Numbered from the stretch's first letter, positions 35,249 to 45,323 are shown. The stretch is 64,000 bases of DNA from Chitinophaga jiangningensis (GCF_900142605.1 NZ_FRBL01000003.1:124001-188000), one strand, 5' to 3'. Notes: generated from the sequence alone by a model not told the origin. Program-made: numbers and translations.

Positions 35249-38200
35249 TCAAGATAGCTTAAATTCTGAGGTAGTTGCCTTCTTATCGCTTTCCTTGATA
35301 TGTGTATCATACCGACTTTGATGAAATTCCAAATGGCGTTCAACTTGCCGGTAATGAATAAGCGGTTTACCTTCTAATAAACTGATGATCTTTTTAAGCC
35401 CTTCTTCCGAAATCAGCACCCTCCACCCATAACCGGCTTCGGAATCATGATGCCCACTTTTGTTGGCTGGATCACCTAATTGCCAAAAGATGGATTCCAC
35501 CACTGCTTCGCCACTGTCGTTATCCCAACGGAAATTTCCCGCTTTTCCATTGAAATGCAACTCCATGTCTTCTGCCAACAAGGGATTGATAGCGAGCCAA
35601 TGCGATTTCGGGAAAGTACTGAACACACTGTTATAAATTACGATACCGGCCTCATCTATATCCAGGTAATCGCGCAAAAGGGCTTCTGTTCTACAAGGAA
35701 AGATATGGGGTAGTCGTTTGTCGATCTGGACTTCTACATCGATACATGCCTCACGGATCTCGATTGCTTTTCCGTGGCTCATGCCTTGCAGCAATATCGT
35801 TTCCGCCAAAATGTAGCGGGTGCCGTCGTATGGTAGAAGAACCGAATTGATATAATTATCATCAAATTCATGTGCCCATTTTCGGTCGGCCGAGGGTGCT
35901 GAGCCGGATTCGTTCAGAATCGATTTTACTGAAGCTGGTTGTTCTACAGAATTAATGAGATATAAAGCAGGATCGAAATGGGGTACCAAGGGAATAATAT
36001 CTTCTAGTTCCACGAGTCCAAGGTCAGTCAGTTCCATGATCACTTTGGTCAGACCGGCGTAAACTTTCTGAACGTCCGGGCGGTTATAAGATATTTTGAC
36101 ATCGAGCGTGCTATCGTAGAGGTTACGCAATTCCTGCTCGCTGATACTTGCACACCAATCTGGAAATTGCAGGTCATCACCAATAGCTCTGATCCGATAG
36201 GCTATATTATATTCTGAAAAGCCAGTTAGTCGCGCCAAAACTTTCCGTTCATAGCGAACGATCTGCGTGTAGACCAGTGGGTCGCTGGTTGGTTTCAGAT
36301 AACCTTCTTCACTGATATGCTCAACGGCCTGTCGAGAAGCGTCAACTAGTCCCAGCTGTGGTTGTAGTTCCAACTTATAACTTAAGGGTAGGTCCGTACT
36401 TTGAGCAATGCGTTGGGGTTCTATATCATTAAAGAATAGCAGGTTGGATGCCAGCAGCATCAGGTCTACTCTCTTGGAATTCACTAATCTGGAAAGCTCA
36501 TCCGCATAGAAATTGGTATAATCATTTGTTTGAGTAGCCAGGCCATGTAGCAGTCGTAAGAATTTTAGAGTAAAACCTTCTGTGTATAGCCGTTGAAGTA
36601 TAGTGGAAATAAGTTTCTTGAACTTTTGGTGCCCCTGGATCAGCAATGGGAAAATGATCTGATCAAACTCGCTCGGCATGGTGATCATAAAATGCAACCA
36701 GGATGTGACCAGGTCGTCATCATTATGCGTTCCCATGATCGCTAAGGTATGTACCGGTTGGTCATGCAAGTGGAGTTGATCCCGATACAACTTAATTTCC
36801 TGGTAAAGCATATTCTTGTCTGCAACTCCTGCGAAAAGTGCGAAAATATTGTCGAGGTCTGCAATGATCGATTCCCTGGTTTTGGTCCCCATATTTGTAA
36901 GGGTATCTGCAAAGTCTTTAAAGGCCATATCGCGTGTTGTCTGCCCTGGTACCAGTTCTAGCAAGGCCTCATAAGCTTCGCTCTTGCCTTTGGCATAATA
37001 ATCATCGCCCCATTGACAACGAGGTGAGGTTGCAATCATGCGCTTTAATAGTTTCTCTGCCAGTGCGGTCTGTTGATATTTAGCCAGTTCCCGAGCGATC
37101 CTGATAATATGTTTAGTTTCCGTATCCAAATCGAGGGTGTCCAGAAAGCTGGATAATTTGGTCGCGGGGGCAGTTGGTATTATTTGAACCAATGGATCGG
37201 TCCAGTTAAAATAGCTGTACTGTTCTTGCTGCTCTTTGAGTGAAACCAGTTCGTCCAGCGAATGAACGGTTTTAAGGACATCCTCCAGACTTAATTCGCG
37301 GCCATCTTTCAATCGTAAGCGCGCTATACTATTTTGTACGCGATCTCTGGGTTCGGGTCTGACCGGCAGACCGATATTTTCGGTGTTAATGTTGTTTTTT
37401 AAAGCGAGATCATAGACTTCATACAAATAACTGGCACGGACTTCGGCTACTGCGCATATTTTAAATTCGCTGACCAGATCTGCGATTTGTTGTTCCGTGG
37501 GTTGGGTTTCGAAAAAAACGCGAATAAACCGTCGTCTTGTCGTATTCGCGTCATCCATGGTTACGATAATTCGGGCGAAAAGTTTGATCATAAGGTCGCT
37601 CCAAGTCCTGTTTTGCTTTAATAAATACCTCAAGATTACCTCTGACCCATCTAACAGTGAAATCAACCTGTTAAACAAAAGATGTTCAAAAACAGCAAAC
37701 GCGTTACCCTGATCTAAGGTGGCCTCCAGAATAGCTTCCGCAGGCGTGTGGCTTGCCGAATTCACCTTCTTCAGCATGGCAGGCAGACGGTCAAAATAAT
37801 ATTGGCTATCAGCCACTTGTAAAGGCTGTCGCTTGCTGATCCAACTCACCATCTGATCGACCTGCCGATCGTCTTCCGGACCCATCTCTAAGGCGATCGA
37901 CATAAGTTGATCAATGGTCGCTATCGCTTTCTCGGTTTCTCCTAACCATGACCAAAGTCTGGACTGTTTTGCGCCAGCAGTAATACGCTCATTCAGATAA
38001 CCGCTGTCAAATAAACTCGCTTCCAAACTGTGCAAGGTTGCCTTACACCAATCCGGGTAGAGCTGTTGGGTAGTCACCCATGTCACAATCTCCTGTATGG
38101 ATTGATCTCCCCAATATTGGCCGTTGTTTTTCCACTCCTCCGTTAATTTGACGAGCAGATCTTGAATTACCTCGGGTGAGATCCGAACCGCGACTTGTAA

Positions 38201-41200
38201 GATTTGTTTGACAAAATCACCTTTGGAGGCAGCGATCTCGTAATCATATAAGGGATCTCCATGCCGGTGATGGAATAAACGAAAAAGCTTATCGACACTT
38301 TCAAAAAAACTCATGGAAGCGGTCGGGTAACCATGATAGAACCAGGCCTGAGCTAAGCCCATCTGCGCAAATGCTCTGTAAAAGCCATTTTCAATGGGTT
38401 TGTCACTTTCCGGAATGATTGTTTCAGGTGCGACTGAAAAATCCTTTTTGATGATGTAGTAAAGTCTGGCGTAATTGAATACATAGTCGGAAAACCCACC
38501 TGGACGAACACGTGAACTGCGCTGTTTTAATGCTTCTGGTGTTTCTAAAAGTTCAAATGCCCTCTGCCTTTTTTCGGGATTATCTGATGCAAACGTGTAA
38601 ACCAATGCATAGGATAACAAATGAGAATTGTTGGTATCCAATATCCAATTATCAAAAAATGCTAAGCCCTTTTTCTTCAATTCAACTGAAACTTCGCGAT
38701 GATAAACGACTTGGAAATAAAAGTCGAATAGATCGTCTTGATCTAAGATTTGTTTAGCGAAGGATTCCAGTTCGCCAAGCTCGCGATAAGCCCCTCGATC
38801 TAAAAAGAATTCTTTTAAAGATAAGATGATCTCCGACTCTACAGGTTCATCCGGTTCTTCAAAGGCTTCATCGGCAACAACAATGTCTTTGCAGCGATTG
38901 ATGATATCGGACATCGGTAAAAACAGGCTGGCGATATTTGCCCAAGTTTTGAGCAATTCGACCTCATTCGATTCGGTATAACTGGAGTGATGATAACGTC
39001 TTCTGGATAATTTCTTGGACCGTAACAGTAATTGGACGGGTGTCGCGCGGTCAAAAAGTTCCCTTGCCAGCTTCTGGTACCCCTTATCGAAAAGTAGTTG
39101 TGCAAATTCAAGCGCGTTTGCCTGCGAAACAAGCAATTTGGCAGAATCGAAAACGAAAGAGCAAGCTATCTCCATGCGCCCAGCCGATAAGAAAATATCA
39201 TAATGTTCGCCCAATGGAAAATTAGCCGCTCGTTGATCCAACTCTAGTGCTGCGAAAAAACAAGCCGCGATGGTAGGATAACTCTTTTGCTTGGTAGCTG
39301 CCTGAGCTGCTATTTTGATATCCTCCCGGATAATTGCGGTCTGGCGAAAAGCGAACCATTGTTGCCGGAAGAATGCTTGGGAGACAGTTTCAATAATCTT
39401 TTCGAACGCCTCGGCCTTATACCAGTGGTAAATCACATTAAAACGATATAAACCGTTAGAGCTTGCTATAGCATTGGCGATCTCTAAGTGATAACGAATG
39501 TCCTGGCGGCGGTCAAATTGACCGTTGAATGGATTTTTTGCAGACTCCGTGATGAGAAATTCTTTAAAACTATTGTGAAAGAACTGCCAAACCGTAGCAG
39601 ACTTAAAGAAATAATACTCGGCAACTTGATTCACCCGAGCGGCATCAGCTCTATTGATCTCAAACTGGCTAAATATTTCGGTATCAAAATAAGGATAGCG
39701 AAACCTGGAGATCAGGCCGAGTACATGCACAAAACCATCCAAGGTTTTATGCTTTTCCCAGAACTTTTGGTATTCCAAATAAATATCACCGCTAAAGTCC
39801 TTGCCTTCTATGATCTCGTCGAACTGTGACGCTTTTGCTTGCTTAAGTTCCTCAACCGCATAACGGAGGAACAAAGGATGCCCCTGTGTATTTTGGAGCA
39901 ACTTGTCTAACAGTTCGCCGGAAAGTTGTAGCTCGTAAGAGCTGGCCAAATCATTGATCTGTTCTTTATTGAATGGACTGATCGATACGATACTATCCGT
40001 CTGCGTTAAATGTTGTTGAATATCAAAGTTCAATTCACATAACTGACCGATTGTGCGACTACCTAGGATGAAATATATATTAGATGGAATGGATTCAGAC
40101 CTAGGTAACACACTGATCAAGCTATGGCATACCTGTTGCTCACGGCCGATATGATCCAAACCATCGACGATGATAAAGACCTTTTGATCAAGATAGCTTA
40201 ATTTTTTTAGTTCTTCGCCTAAATGTCGCTGAAGATCCAGCAGATCATTTTCCGGCAACCGGTCTTGCAGGCTTAGGCCGCTTTCCCTAATTTGGATTAG
40301 GAGGTCATGCAGGAAATATTCAGCCTCGCCCCGATAGCCGTATTCATAGCTCATTTCAAGATTCGAGTAAGCATAATATTTCAACACCTTGTATGGGCTA
40401 TCGGTCAACCATTTGGTCAGCAAAGTGGACTTGCCTGAACCAGCGTTGCCCGCCAAGGCGATGTAACCTTTATCTTTACGTTGGATGATTGCATCCAACT
40501 GGGCCAAAGTAGTATTTATCGGTTGGTAATGTCTTTCATCAACAAAAAAGGCATGCTGAAACCGTGTTTCATACTGATTCTTTAAACCAAATTCGGTCAA
40601 AAACTTCAGCCGGTCATAGCGCACATTGCCTTTTTGGGCTACGATCTGCGCGATACGAGTAACGATACGGGAGATGTGGGCGGTACGCATCGCCTGTGTA
40701 TACGTATCGTATAGGAACTGATCGGTCCTATAATTAAATACGAAATTGAAGGCTTGTACAAATGCGATCAATTCCGTCGCTGTTGTATTGACCATGCCGA
40801 TCAGTGCATTCCAAACCGGCTGCCAAACCTTGGGAATAGTATTGGTATCATAAGTGCCTTCTTGCAGTGGTAGCCAAAGGTTGGCAATGAATTTCTCAAA
40901 AGATGGTTTTTCCTTAGCTGAATAAGCCGTGATGGAATCATGTGCTGAAACACTTTGCGTAGTGATAAACCTAGCATCGATGGTTTTATCGCTATACTTA
41001 GCCTTAATGCTTTGCCAGCCTTTAAAAGCCCCTTTAAAAATACTTTCGGTATCAGATTGCGTAAAATCAAGATAACTGAAATTGGAGGAGCCGATGTGTT
41101 TGATCTGATAGGCGATCACTTTTTCAGAAGTGCCTAACAATACATCATCTAATTTACCTGCACCGCTGCTGGCAAATTCTACCCATTCCAGGTTATTGTC

Positions 41201-41296
41201 AAGTAATTGATTGTATATCTCGGTTGCAAATATTTCATATTGAAAAAAATAACCCGCAATCGCAGCTACTTCTCCCGGTGTTTTTACTACTGACAT
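35249..41296 (-). CDS. Avs-like defence protein: Cap4-type nuclease, STAND NTPase, long sensor repeat region
   Basis: A 2015-aa protein from the ATG at 41296 (MSVVKTPGEVAAIAGYFFQY); a frame from 41356 adds a spurious leader. The N-terminal 200 residues look like a Cap4-type dsDNA nuclease: E40, D50-D51 and Q64-I-K66 in AYQIKH form a PD-(D/E)xK pattern. A STAND-type NTPase follows, with Walker A GNAGSGKST (about 282-290) and Walker B VFIIVDGLDH (D378). The remaining 1400 or so residues are mainly helical, TPR/HEAT-like, ending in a beta-richer region (YGWRVLISEEGLKKII). This three-part plan is that of antiviral STAND (Avs) proteins, which bind phage proteins, oligomerise and degrade DNA. No partner gene is adjacent. 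Confidence 0.8.
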   Translation of the reverse strand: MSVVKTPGEVAAIAGYFFQYEIFATEIYNQLLDNNLEWVEFASSGAGKLDDVLLGTSEKVIAYQIKHIGSSNFSYLDFTQSDTESIFKGAFKGWQSIKAKYSDKTIDARFITTQSVSAHDSITAYSAKEKPSFEKFIANLWLPLQEGTYDTNTIPKVWQPVWNALIGMVNTTATELIAFVQAFNFVFNYRTDQFLYDTYTQAMRTAHISRIVTRIAQIVAQKGNVRYDRLKFLTEFGLKNQYETRFQHAFFVDERHYQPINTTLAQLDAIIQRKDKGYIALAGNAGSGKSTLLTKWLTDSPYKVLKYYAYSNLEMSYEYGYRGEAEYFLHDLLIQIRESGLSLQDRLPENDLLDLQRHLGEELKKLSYLDQKVFIIVDGLDHIGREQQVCHSLISVLPRSESIPSNIYFILGSRTIGQLCELNFDIQQHLTQTDSIVSISPFNKEQINDLASSYELQLSGELLDKLLQNTQGHPLFLRYAVEELKQAKASQFDEIIEGKDFSGDIYLEYQKFWEKHKTLDGFVHVLGLISRFRYPYFDTEIFSQFEINRADAARVNQVAEYYFFKSATVWQFFHNSFKEFLITESAKNPFNGQFDRRQDIRYHLEIANAIASSNGLYRFNVIYHWYKAEAFEKIIETVSQAFFRQQWFAFRQTAIIREDIKIAAQAATKQKSYPTIAACFFAALELDQRAANFPLGEHYDIFLSAGRMEIACSFVFDSAKLLVSQANALEFAQLLFDKGYQKLARELFDRATPVQLLLRSKKLSRRRYHHSSYTESNEVELLKTWANIASLFLPMSDIINRCKDIVVADEAFEEPDEPVESEIILSLKEFFLDRGAYRELGELESFAKQILDQDDLFDFYFQVVYHREVSVELKKKGLAFFDNWILDTNNSHLLSYALVYTFASDNPEKRQRAFELLETPEALKQRSSRVRPGGFSDYVFNYARLYYIIKKDFSVAPETIIPESDKPIENGFYRAFAQMGLAQAWFYHGYPTASMSFFESVDKLFRLFHHRHGDPLYDYEIAASKGDFVKQILQVAVRISPEVIQDLLVKLTEEWKNNGQYWGDQSIQEIVTWVTTQQLYPDWCKATLHSLEASLFDSGYLNERITAGAKQSRLWSWLGETEKAIATIDQLMSIALEMGPEDDRQVDQMVSWISKRQPLQVADSQYYFDRLPAMLKKVNSASHTPAEAILEATLDQGNAFAVFEHLLFNRLISLLDGSEVILRYLLKQNRTWSDLMIKLFARIIVTMDDANTTRRRFIRVFFETQPTEQQIADLVSEFKICAVAEVRASYLYEVYDLALKNNINTENIGLPVRPEPRDRVQNSIARLRLKDGRELSLEDVLKTVHSLDELVSLKEQQEQYSYFNWTDPLVQIIPTAPATKLSSFLDTLDLDTETKHIIRIARELAKYQQTALAEKLLKRMIATSPRCQWGDDYYAKGKSEAYEALLELVPGQTTRDMAFKDFADTLTNMGTKTRESIIADLDNIFALFAGVADKNMLYQEIKLYRDQLHLHDQPVHTLAIMGTHNDDDLVTSWLHFMITMPSEFDQIIFPLLIQGHQKFKKLISTILQRLYTEGFTLKFLRLLHGLATQTNDYTNFYADELSRLVNSKRVDLMLLASNLLFFNDIEPQRIAQSTDLPLSYKLELQPQLGLVDASRQAVEHISEEGYLKPTSDPLVYTQIVRYERKVLARLTGFSEYNIAYRIRAIGDDLQFPDWCASISEQELRNLYDSTLDVKISYNRPDVQKVYAGLTKVIMELTDLGLVELEDIIPLVPHFDPALYLINSVEQPASVKSILNESGSAPSADRKWAHEFDDNYINSVLLPYDGTRYILAETILLQGMSHGKAIEIREACIDVEVQIDKRLPHIFPCRTEALLRDYLDIDEAGIVIYNSVFSTFPKSHWLAINPLLAEDMELHFNGKAGNFRWDNDSGEAVVESIFWQLGDPANKSGHHDSEAGYGWRVLISEEGLKKIISLLEGKPLIHYRQVERHLEFHQSRYDTHIKESDKKATTSEFKLS

Positions 41297-41407
41297 GCTT
41301 TGAATTAGGAATATATAGAATACTAAGGTAAGTATTCCTGGATTAGAATTAAACACGCAAAACCGCTTATAAACGGATAAAGCACAGTTACACTTCGCTA
41401 AAACTCA

Positions 41408-41432
41408 ATTTTCGCTTGACAAACGCGAAAAT
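41408..41432. promoter_or_regulatory. Inverted repeat upstream of the Avs-like gene
   Basis: ATTTTCGC (41408-41415) and GCGAAAAT (41425-41432) with a 9-nt centre lie 112-136 bp upstream of the start at 41296. This is a plausible operator or leader hairpin; no matching regulator gene is adjacent. Confidence 0.4.
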
Positions 41433-41530
41433 CCGTATGTAGTACGTTTTTTGTAAATTTTTGGAAAATCTAAAGAAAATAAACATGGATGCCCAGCTTC
41501 ACGCGCAAATTTTGTAAAGCACATTTTAAT

Positions 41531-41626
41531 TTAGGTATTTTCTGTATGTTCAGAAATATTCAATTACTCGGCGATCTCTTTGGTTGGTGAGAATTGCTTC
41601 CGTTTCAACTCATAGATCTCCCGCAT
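41531..41626 (-). pseudogene. ECF sigma factor region 4 remnant
   Basis: Minus-strand translation reads MREIYELKRKQFSPTKEIAE, stop, LNISEHTENT, stop. ECF sigma factors of the FecI-like group carry MREIFELSR...SHKEIAEKLNISEHTVEN at the same place, so a Lys codon has become TAA and the gene is otherwise lost. A further 80-codon frame without a good start (ending at about 41640) may be other debris. The region 41297-41999 contains no intact gene. Confidence 0.6.
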
Positions 41627-41999
41627 TCGTAAGCGATAAATTATAGCAAGCCCAGTCTAAAGTTTGCTAGGATAAAACGAATACGCCAGTCCCATGAATG
41701 GCAAACGCTTTCAGGTGTAGTGGTACTTGGGCTGTGTACAGGCAGCAATATTTTTATACCATCCGTGTCGATGTTCAGGAGGTAAGCAGCAGTGTTGATG
41801 CCTAGGAACCAGGAATTTAGCCCAAAGGGAATAACACCTACAGATATGTGAAATGTATGAGGGCTATTTAGAGGTCGAATTACAGAAATATATTAAATTA
41901 ATATATGTATAATGTTTGTTGTGCATTTTGGCAGTTAGAAAGAAAAGACTACATTTGCAATAATTCATTAAATAAAATCGCATAAAATTAAACATTTCA

Positions 42000-42021
42000 T
42001 TCGGGTACCGATTCGGGTACC
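42000..42021. repeat. Right-end TTCGGGTACC pair (candidate integrase arm sites)
   Basis: TTCGGGTACC at 42000-42009 and 42012-42021, the same 12-bp period and the same following AGT as the left-end pair at 2973-2994. It lies 60 bp inside attR. Confidence 0.65.
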
Positions 42022-42081
42022 AGTATGTCTTGCGAAATTACTTATAGGCCACTATGGCTGATTTTGAGAGATTTTGTGTGT

Positions 42082-42097
42082 TCCCAGCGGGATCACA
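42082..42097 (+). repeat. attR: second copy of the 16-bp tRNA-Lys repeat
   Basis: Exact copy of 2859-2874. The sequence before it does not continue the tRNA, so this is the displaced tRNA 3' end and marks the right boundary of the island. Confidence 0.93.
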
Positions 42098-42110
42098 GAC
42101 AACTTACAAA

Positions 42111-42136
42111 CCTCGCGCATGGCGCGGGGTTTTGTT
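42111..42136 (+). terminator. Original tRNA-Lys terminator, now beyond attR
   Basis: Stem CCTCGCGC (42111-42118) / GCGCGGGG (42122-42129) with one G-T pair, followed by TTTTGTTTTTT. Before integration it would have lain about 14 bp after the tRNA 3' end. Confidence 0.8.
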
Positions 42137-42139
42137 TTT

Positions 42140-42999
42140 TAGTCGAGGGTTTTGTCAAGTTCCTACTCTCTAACTCCAATTTTTTTTCCGTACTTTTTTT
42201 GGTTAATCGGCTTTTACTAAGATACCAAAAAAGATATTCTATATTTAGGCTCATTCCGTTGCTTAAGTTTATTTATAAGAAATATTCGTTAGTAAAGTGA
42301 TGCTGATTATTTAAATTCAAAAATGATTATTGTTTGAACGTGGGAGGAAATAATCGACTCTTTACTCATTTTGCGAGATTTTTTTATTTGTATAATGAAA
42401 AATAAGTTAAGAAAAATAGTGGTAGAAAATAAGGACTATAGGTATTATATTTCGTATAATAAATATGAGCCCCAAGGAAGGGATATAGTTATTAGAATAT
42501 TGATTATCTAACGGATTGGGGTTTTAATACGAGTGAATTATCTCCTTTTAATCACGTTTGACGTTTATTTGTTTTCCAACATGTAGGTATTTATTTGAAA
42601 GATATTTTTGGAAACCCACTGTTTGAAATTGTATATTTGAAGAACATTGTTTGACTCTAAATTTGAGAGTATGAGAAGTGAGAAAATGAAGCGGATGCAA
42701 TGTTTTTTACGTTTGATTCTACGGTTAATTACCATTACATCTTCAAACAGGTTTCCCAAACACACAAGCAACCTCGCAGGTTATACGCTAAATGGCCACC
42801 AGAGGCAACATGCTACCTGTTAATTAATGACAATTGGATTAAGACCTTTGGACATTATATGCTATTGCTTGCGGTCAGCATTATTTGTATTCTTCCTTTC
42901 AGCAATTTTTCGGCTATTTTTATTGCAACCGTTATTTTCATATCTTTTACCCTATTCGTCTTATTTCTACTCCATAGCAGGTTTTGATGAGATGGCAGC
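42140..42999. other. Host-side intergenic region, no convincing gene
   Basis: AT-rich. A 95-codon plus-strand frame at 42700-42987 encodes two hydrophobic stretches but has no recognisable family, and a minus-strand frame overlaps it; neither is supported. The region looks like decayed sequence beside an integration hot spot. Confidence 0.4.
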
Positions 43000-43149
43000 A
43001 GCAGACCTGATATTTATATCCGTGGTACATTCTCTTTGCGGGTGTTGTAATAGACAATAGTTGCCTTTGGTCCCTCGTTCCCTGCAATGCTAAGACAGTA
43101 AGGATTGGCAGCAGTGTCCAGTACAACGTTATAACAAGTGCCAGTCTCC
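43000..43149 (-). pseudogene. Remnant of an RHS-accessory gene, outside the island
   Basis: Minus-strand translation gives TGTCYNVVLDTAANPYCLSI, AGNEGPKATIVYYNTRKEN and, after a 1-nt frameshift, TTDINIRSA. This matches the N-terminal part of the island protein 18748-19971 (SGTCYSAVLDTAVNPYSLGI, AGNWRPQATYVYYSTRNEQ, ATTDINIRTA). About 50 codons survive. It lies 0.9 kb past attR, so an RHS-type locus once stood on the host side too. Confidence 0.85.
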
Positions 43150-43394
43150 TAAATGTTTGAAACATATCAAGTTCATCGTCTTTAAGTATGCAGTGGAGCT
43201 ACGCTTATGACTCTTCACGCTAAATGGTACCGTTTCCTTCAAAAATTGCAGAAATCATTTAATAATACATAATGTCCAGTGATTTGTTAGTCATTATGCC
43301 CTATAACCGTTGAGCGCCCATTTTTGAGAGTGCACAAAAAAAGTTATAATTGTTTTATTGACATTTATTATTTTAATATTAAAACTCACACGTT

Positions 43395-45314
43395 ATGAAG
43401 AAATCAATATGCAGTTTTGCCTTTTTACTCCTAATACTTCCAAGGGCTTTTTCTCAAAACACAGTAGCGCCTGCAGCAGCCGGGTTCGACATGCCGCGTG
43501 CAGCCATACCGCATGGCAACATTGATACAATCAGTTATAATTCCTCCACGGTGGGGAATACACGTAAGGCACTCATCTATACGCCTCCCGGATTCTCCCG
43601 GCAGAAAAAGTACCCGGTGCTATACCTGCTGCATGGGATAGGCGGCGACGAAAAAGAGTGGTTAAACGGCGGCACACCCCAGGTAATACTGGATAACCTG
43701 TATGCTGACAAAAAAATTGAGCCCATGATCGTTGTCATGCCTAATGGCAGAGCAATGAAAGACGACCGAGCTACTGGAAACATAATGGCACCGGACAAAG
43801 TGCAGGCATTTGCCACCTTTGAAAAAGACCTGGTGAAGGACCTGATTCCGTACATACAAAAGAATTACCCGGTGTATACCGACAGGGATCACAGGGCTAT
43901 TGCCGGCCTATCCATGGGAGGAGGGCAGTCTCTGAATTTCGGCCTCGGCAACCTGGATAAGTTCGCGTGGATAGGAGGCTTTTCTTCGGCTCCTAATACT
44001 AAAACCCCGGAGGAACTGGTGCCGGATCCTGCGGTAGCAAGACAGCAGATCAAACTACTCTGGATTTCCTGCGGCGCCAGCGACGGATTAATTACTTTCA
44101 GTAAACGCACCCATGATTACCTCCAAAAAAATAATGTACCACACATCTATTACATTGAGCCAGGCGTACATGATTTCAAAGTCTGGAAGAATGGCCTGTA
44201 CATGTTTTCCCAGCTGATCTTTAAACCGGTGGATACTACCAGTTTTTCTAAATACGAAGTGGCAGGCGCGCCTGCTGCCACCAATGTGCGTAATGCAGGC
44301 TACCCGCAGATACTGCCTGATCACCGTGTAATCTTCCGCGTTAAAGCGCCGGAAGCCCGGCAGGTGCAGGTGGATCTTGGACGCAAATATGATATGAAAA
44401 AAAACAGTGAGGGAGTATGGACCGTAACCACAGATTCCATCAGCGAAGGATTTCATTATTATTCATTGATCGTAGATGGACTCGCCATCGCTGATCCCGC
44501 CAGCGAAACCTTTTACGGCATGGGCAGAATGGCAAGTGGAATCGAAATACCCCTCACCGGTAACAATTATTATGCATTAAGAGATGTGCCTCATGGGGAT
44601 ATACGCATCAGGAAATATTTCTCGAAAATCACCGGCTCCTGGAGGCAATTGTATATCTATACACCACCCGGCTATGATGCGAATACAAGTGTAAAATATC
44701 CCGTACTCTATATTTTGCATGGTGGAGGCGAAGATGAAACCGGTTGGGCCACGCAAGGGAAAACAGACCTGATCATGGATAACCTCATCGCCTCAAAAAA
44801 GGCCGAACCTATGCTCATCGTGATGCCGGATGCCAATGTGGGCGGTGCTGCTTTTGATGAAGCGGTACTGAAAAAATTCGAATCAGAGTTGAAGGAGGTG
44901 ATCATTCCCCTGGTAGAAAAGAATTTCCATGCTGACACCACCGCCACAAAACGGGCATTAGCCGGTTTATCCATGGGAGGCATCCATACCCTGTACACTG
45001 GAATTAAAAATACGAATATGTTTTCCTACCTGGGAGTTTTCAGCTCCGGCTGGATACAGCCCCGCCAGGGTAGTATAGCCGCAGCCCAGTACGATTATAT
45101 GATGGCCAACGCCGCCGCGATCAATAACAACCTCAAAGCACTGTGGATTGCAATGGGGGGAAAGGAAGACATCGCCTATCATAACTGCCAACTGATGCTG
45201 AAAAAACTGGATGAGCTAAAAGCCAAATATACTTACAGCGAATATCCGGGTGGTCATACCTGGCCAGTTTGGAGAAATAATCTCTTCAATTTCGCACAGC
45301 AGCTTTTTAAGTAA
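43395..45314 (+). CDS. Secreted two-domain esterase (tandem esterase D modules)
   Basis: A 639-aa protein with signal peptide FAFLLLILPRAFSQ. Module 1 (about 35-280) has LYLLHGIGGDEKEW, nucleophile Ser in GLSMGGGQS and His in PGVHDFKVW. A linker Ig/CBM48-like domain (about 300-385; HRVIFRVKAPEARQVQVDLG) follows. Module 2 (about 390-639) repeats the fold with LYILHGGGEDETGW, GLSMGGIHT and GGHTWPVWRNNL. Both triads look complete. Such feruloyl/acetyl-xylan esterase-like proteins remove acyl groups from plant polysaccharides outside the cell. A strong terminator follows at 45324-45374. Confidence 0.88.
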   Translation: MKKSICSFAFLLLILPRAFSQNTVAPAAAGFDMPRAAIPHGNIDTISYNSSTVGNTRKALIYTPPGFSRQKKYPVLYLLHGIGGDEKEWLNGGTPQVILDNLYADKKIEPMIVVMPNGRAMKDDRATGNIMAPDKVQAFATFEKDLVKDLIPYIQKNYPVYTDRDHRAIAGLSMGGGQSLNFGLGNLDKFAWIGGFSSAPNTKTPEELVPDPAVARQQIKLLWISCGASDGLITFSKRTHDYLQKNNVPHIYYIEPGVHDFKVWKNGLYMFSQLIFKPVDTTSFSKYEVAGAPAATNVRNAGYPQILPDHRVIFRVKAPEARQVQVDLGRKYDMKKNSEGVWTVTTDSISEGFHYYSLIVDGLAIADPASETFYGMGRMASGIEIPLTGNNYYALRDVPHGDIRIRKYFSKITGSWRQLYIYTPPGYDANTSVKYPVLYILHGGGEDETGWATQGKTDLIMDNLIASKKAEPMLIVMPDANVGGAAFDEAVLKKFESELKEVIIPLVEKNFHADTTATKRALAGLSMGGIHTLYTGIKNTNMFSYLGVFSSGWIQPRQGSIAAAQYDYMMANAAAINNNLKALWIAMGGKEDIAYHNCQLMLKKLDELKAKYTYSEYPGGHTWPVWRNNLFNFAQQLFK

Positions 45315-45323
45315 TTCATGGTG

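Larger units (their letters stand above)
2875..42097 (+). mobile_element. Integrated genomic island in tRNA-Lys (degenerate ICE-like, about 39 kb)
   Basis: The boundaries come from the 16-bp att duplication, the integrase directly inside attL, and paired TTCGGGTACC sites 12 bp apart near both ends (2973-2994 and 42000-42021). The cargo has the accessory look of an integrative element: RHS toxin locus, partial tra cluster, candidate defence genes, and fragments of AbiH, XRE, sensor kinase and ECF sigma genes. No relaxase (MobA/MobB type), no TraD/VirD4 coupling protein and no traA-F or traO-Q are visible, so it could not transfer itself by the known Bacteroidetes ICE pathway. Excision by its own integrase remains plausible because int and both att sites are present. 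Confidence 0.88.

Noticed and set aside
2875..42097. Calling the island a complete, self-transmissible ICE
   Set aside because: No relaxase, no coupling protein, and half of the expected tra genes are absent.
42700..42987. 95-codon frame with two hydrophobic stretches
   Set aside because: No family, an overlapping antisense frame of similar quality, and an AT-rich decayed setting.
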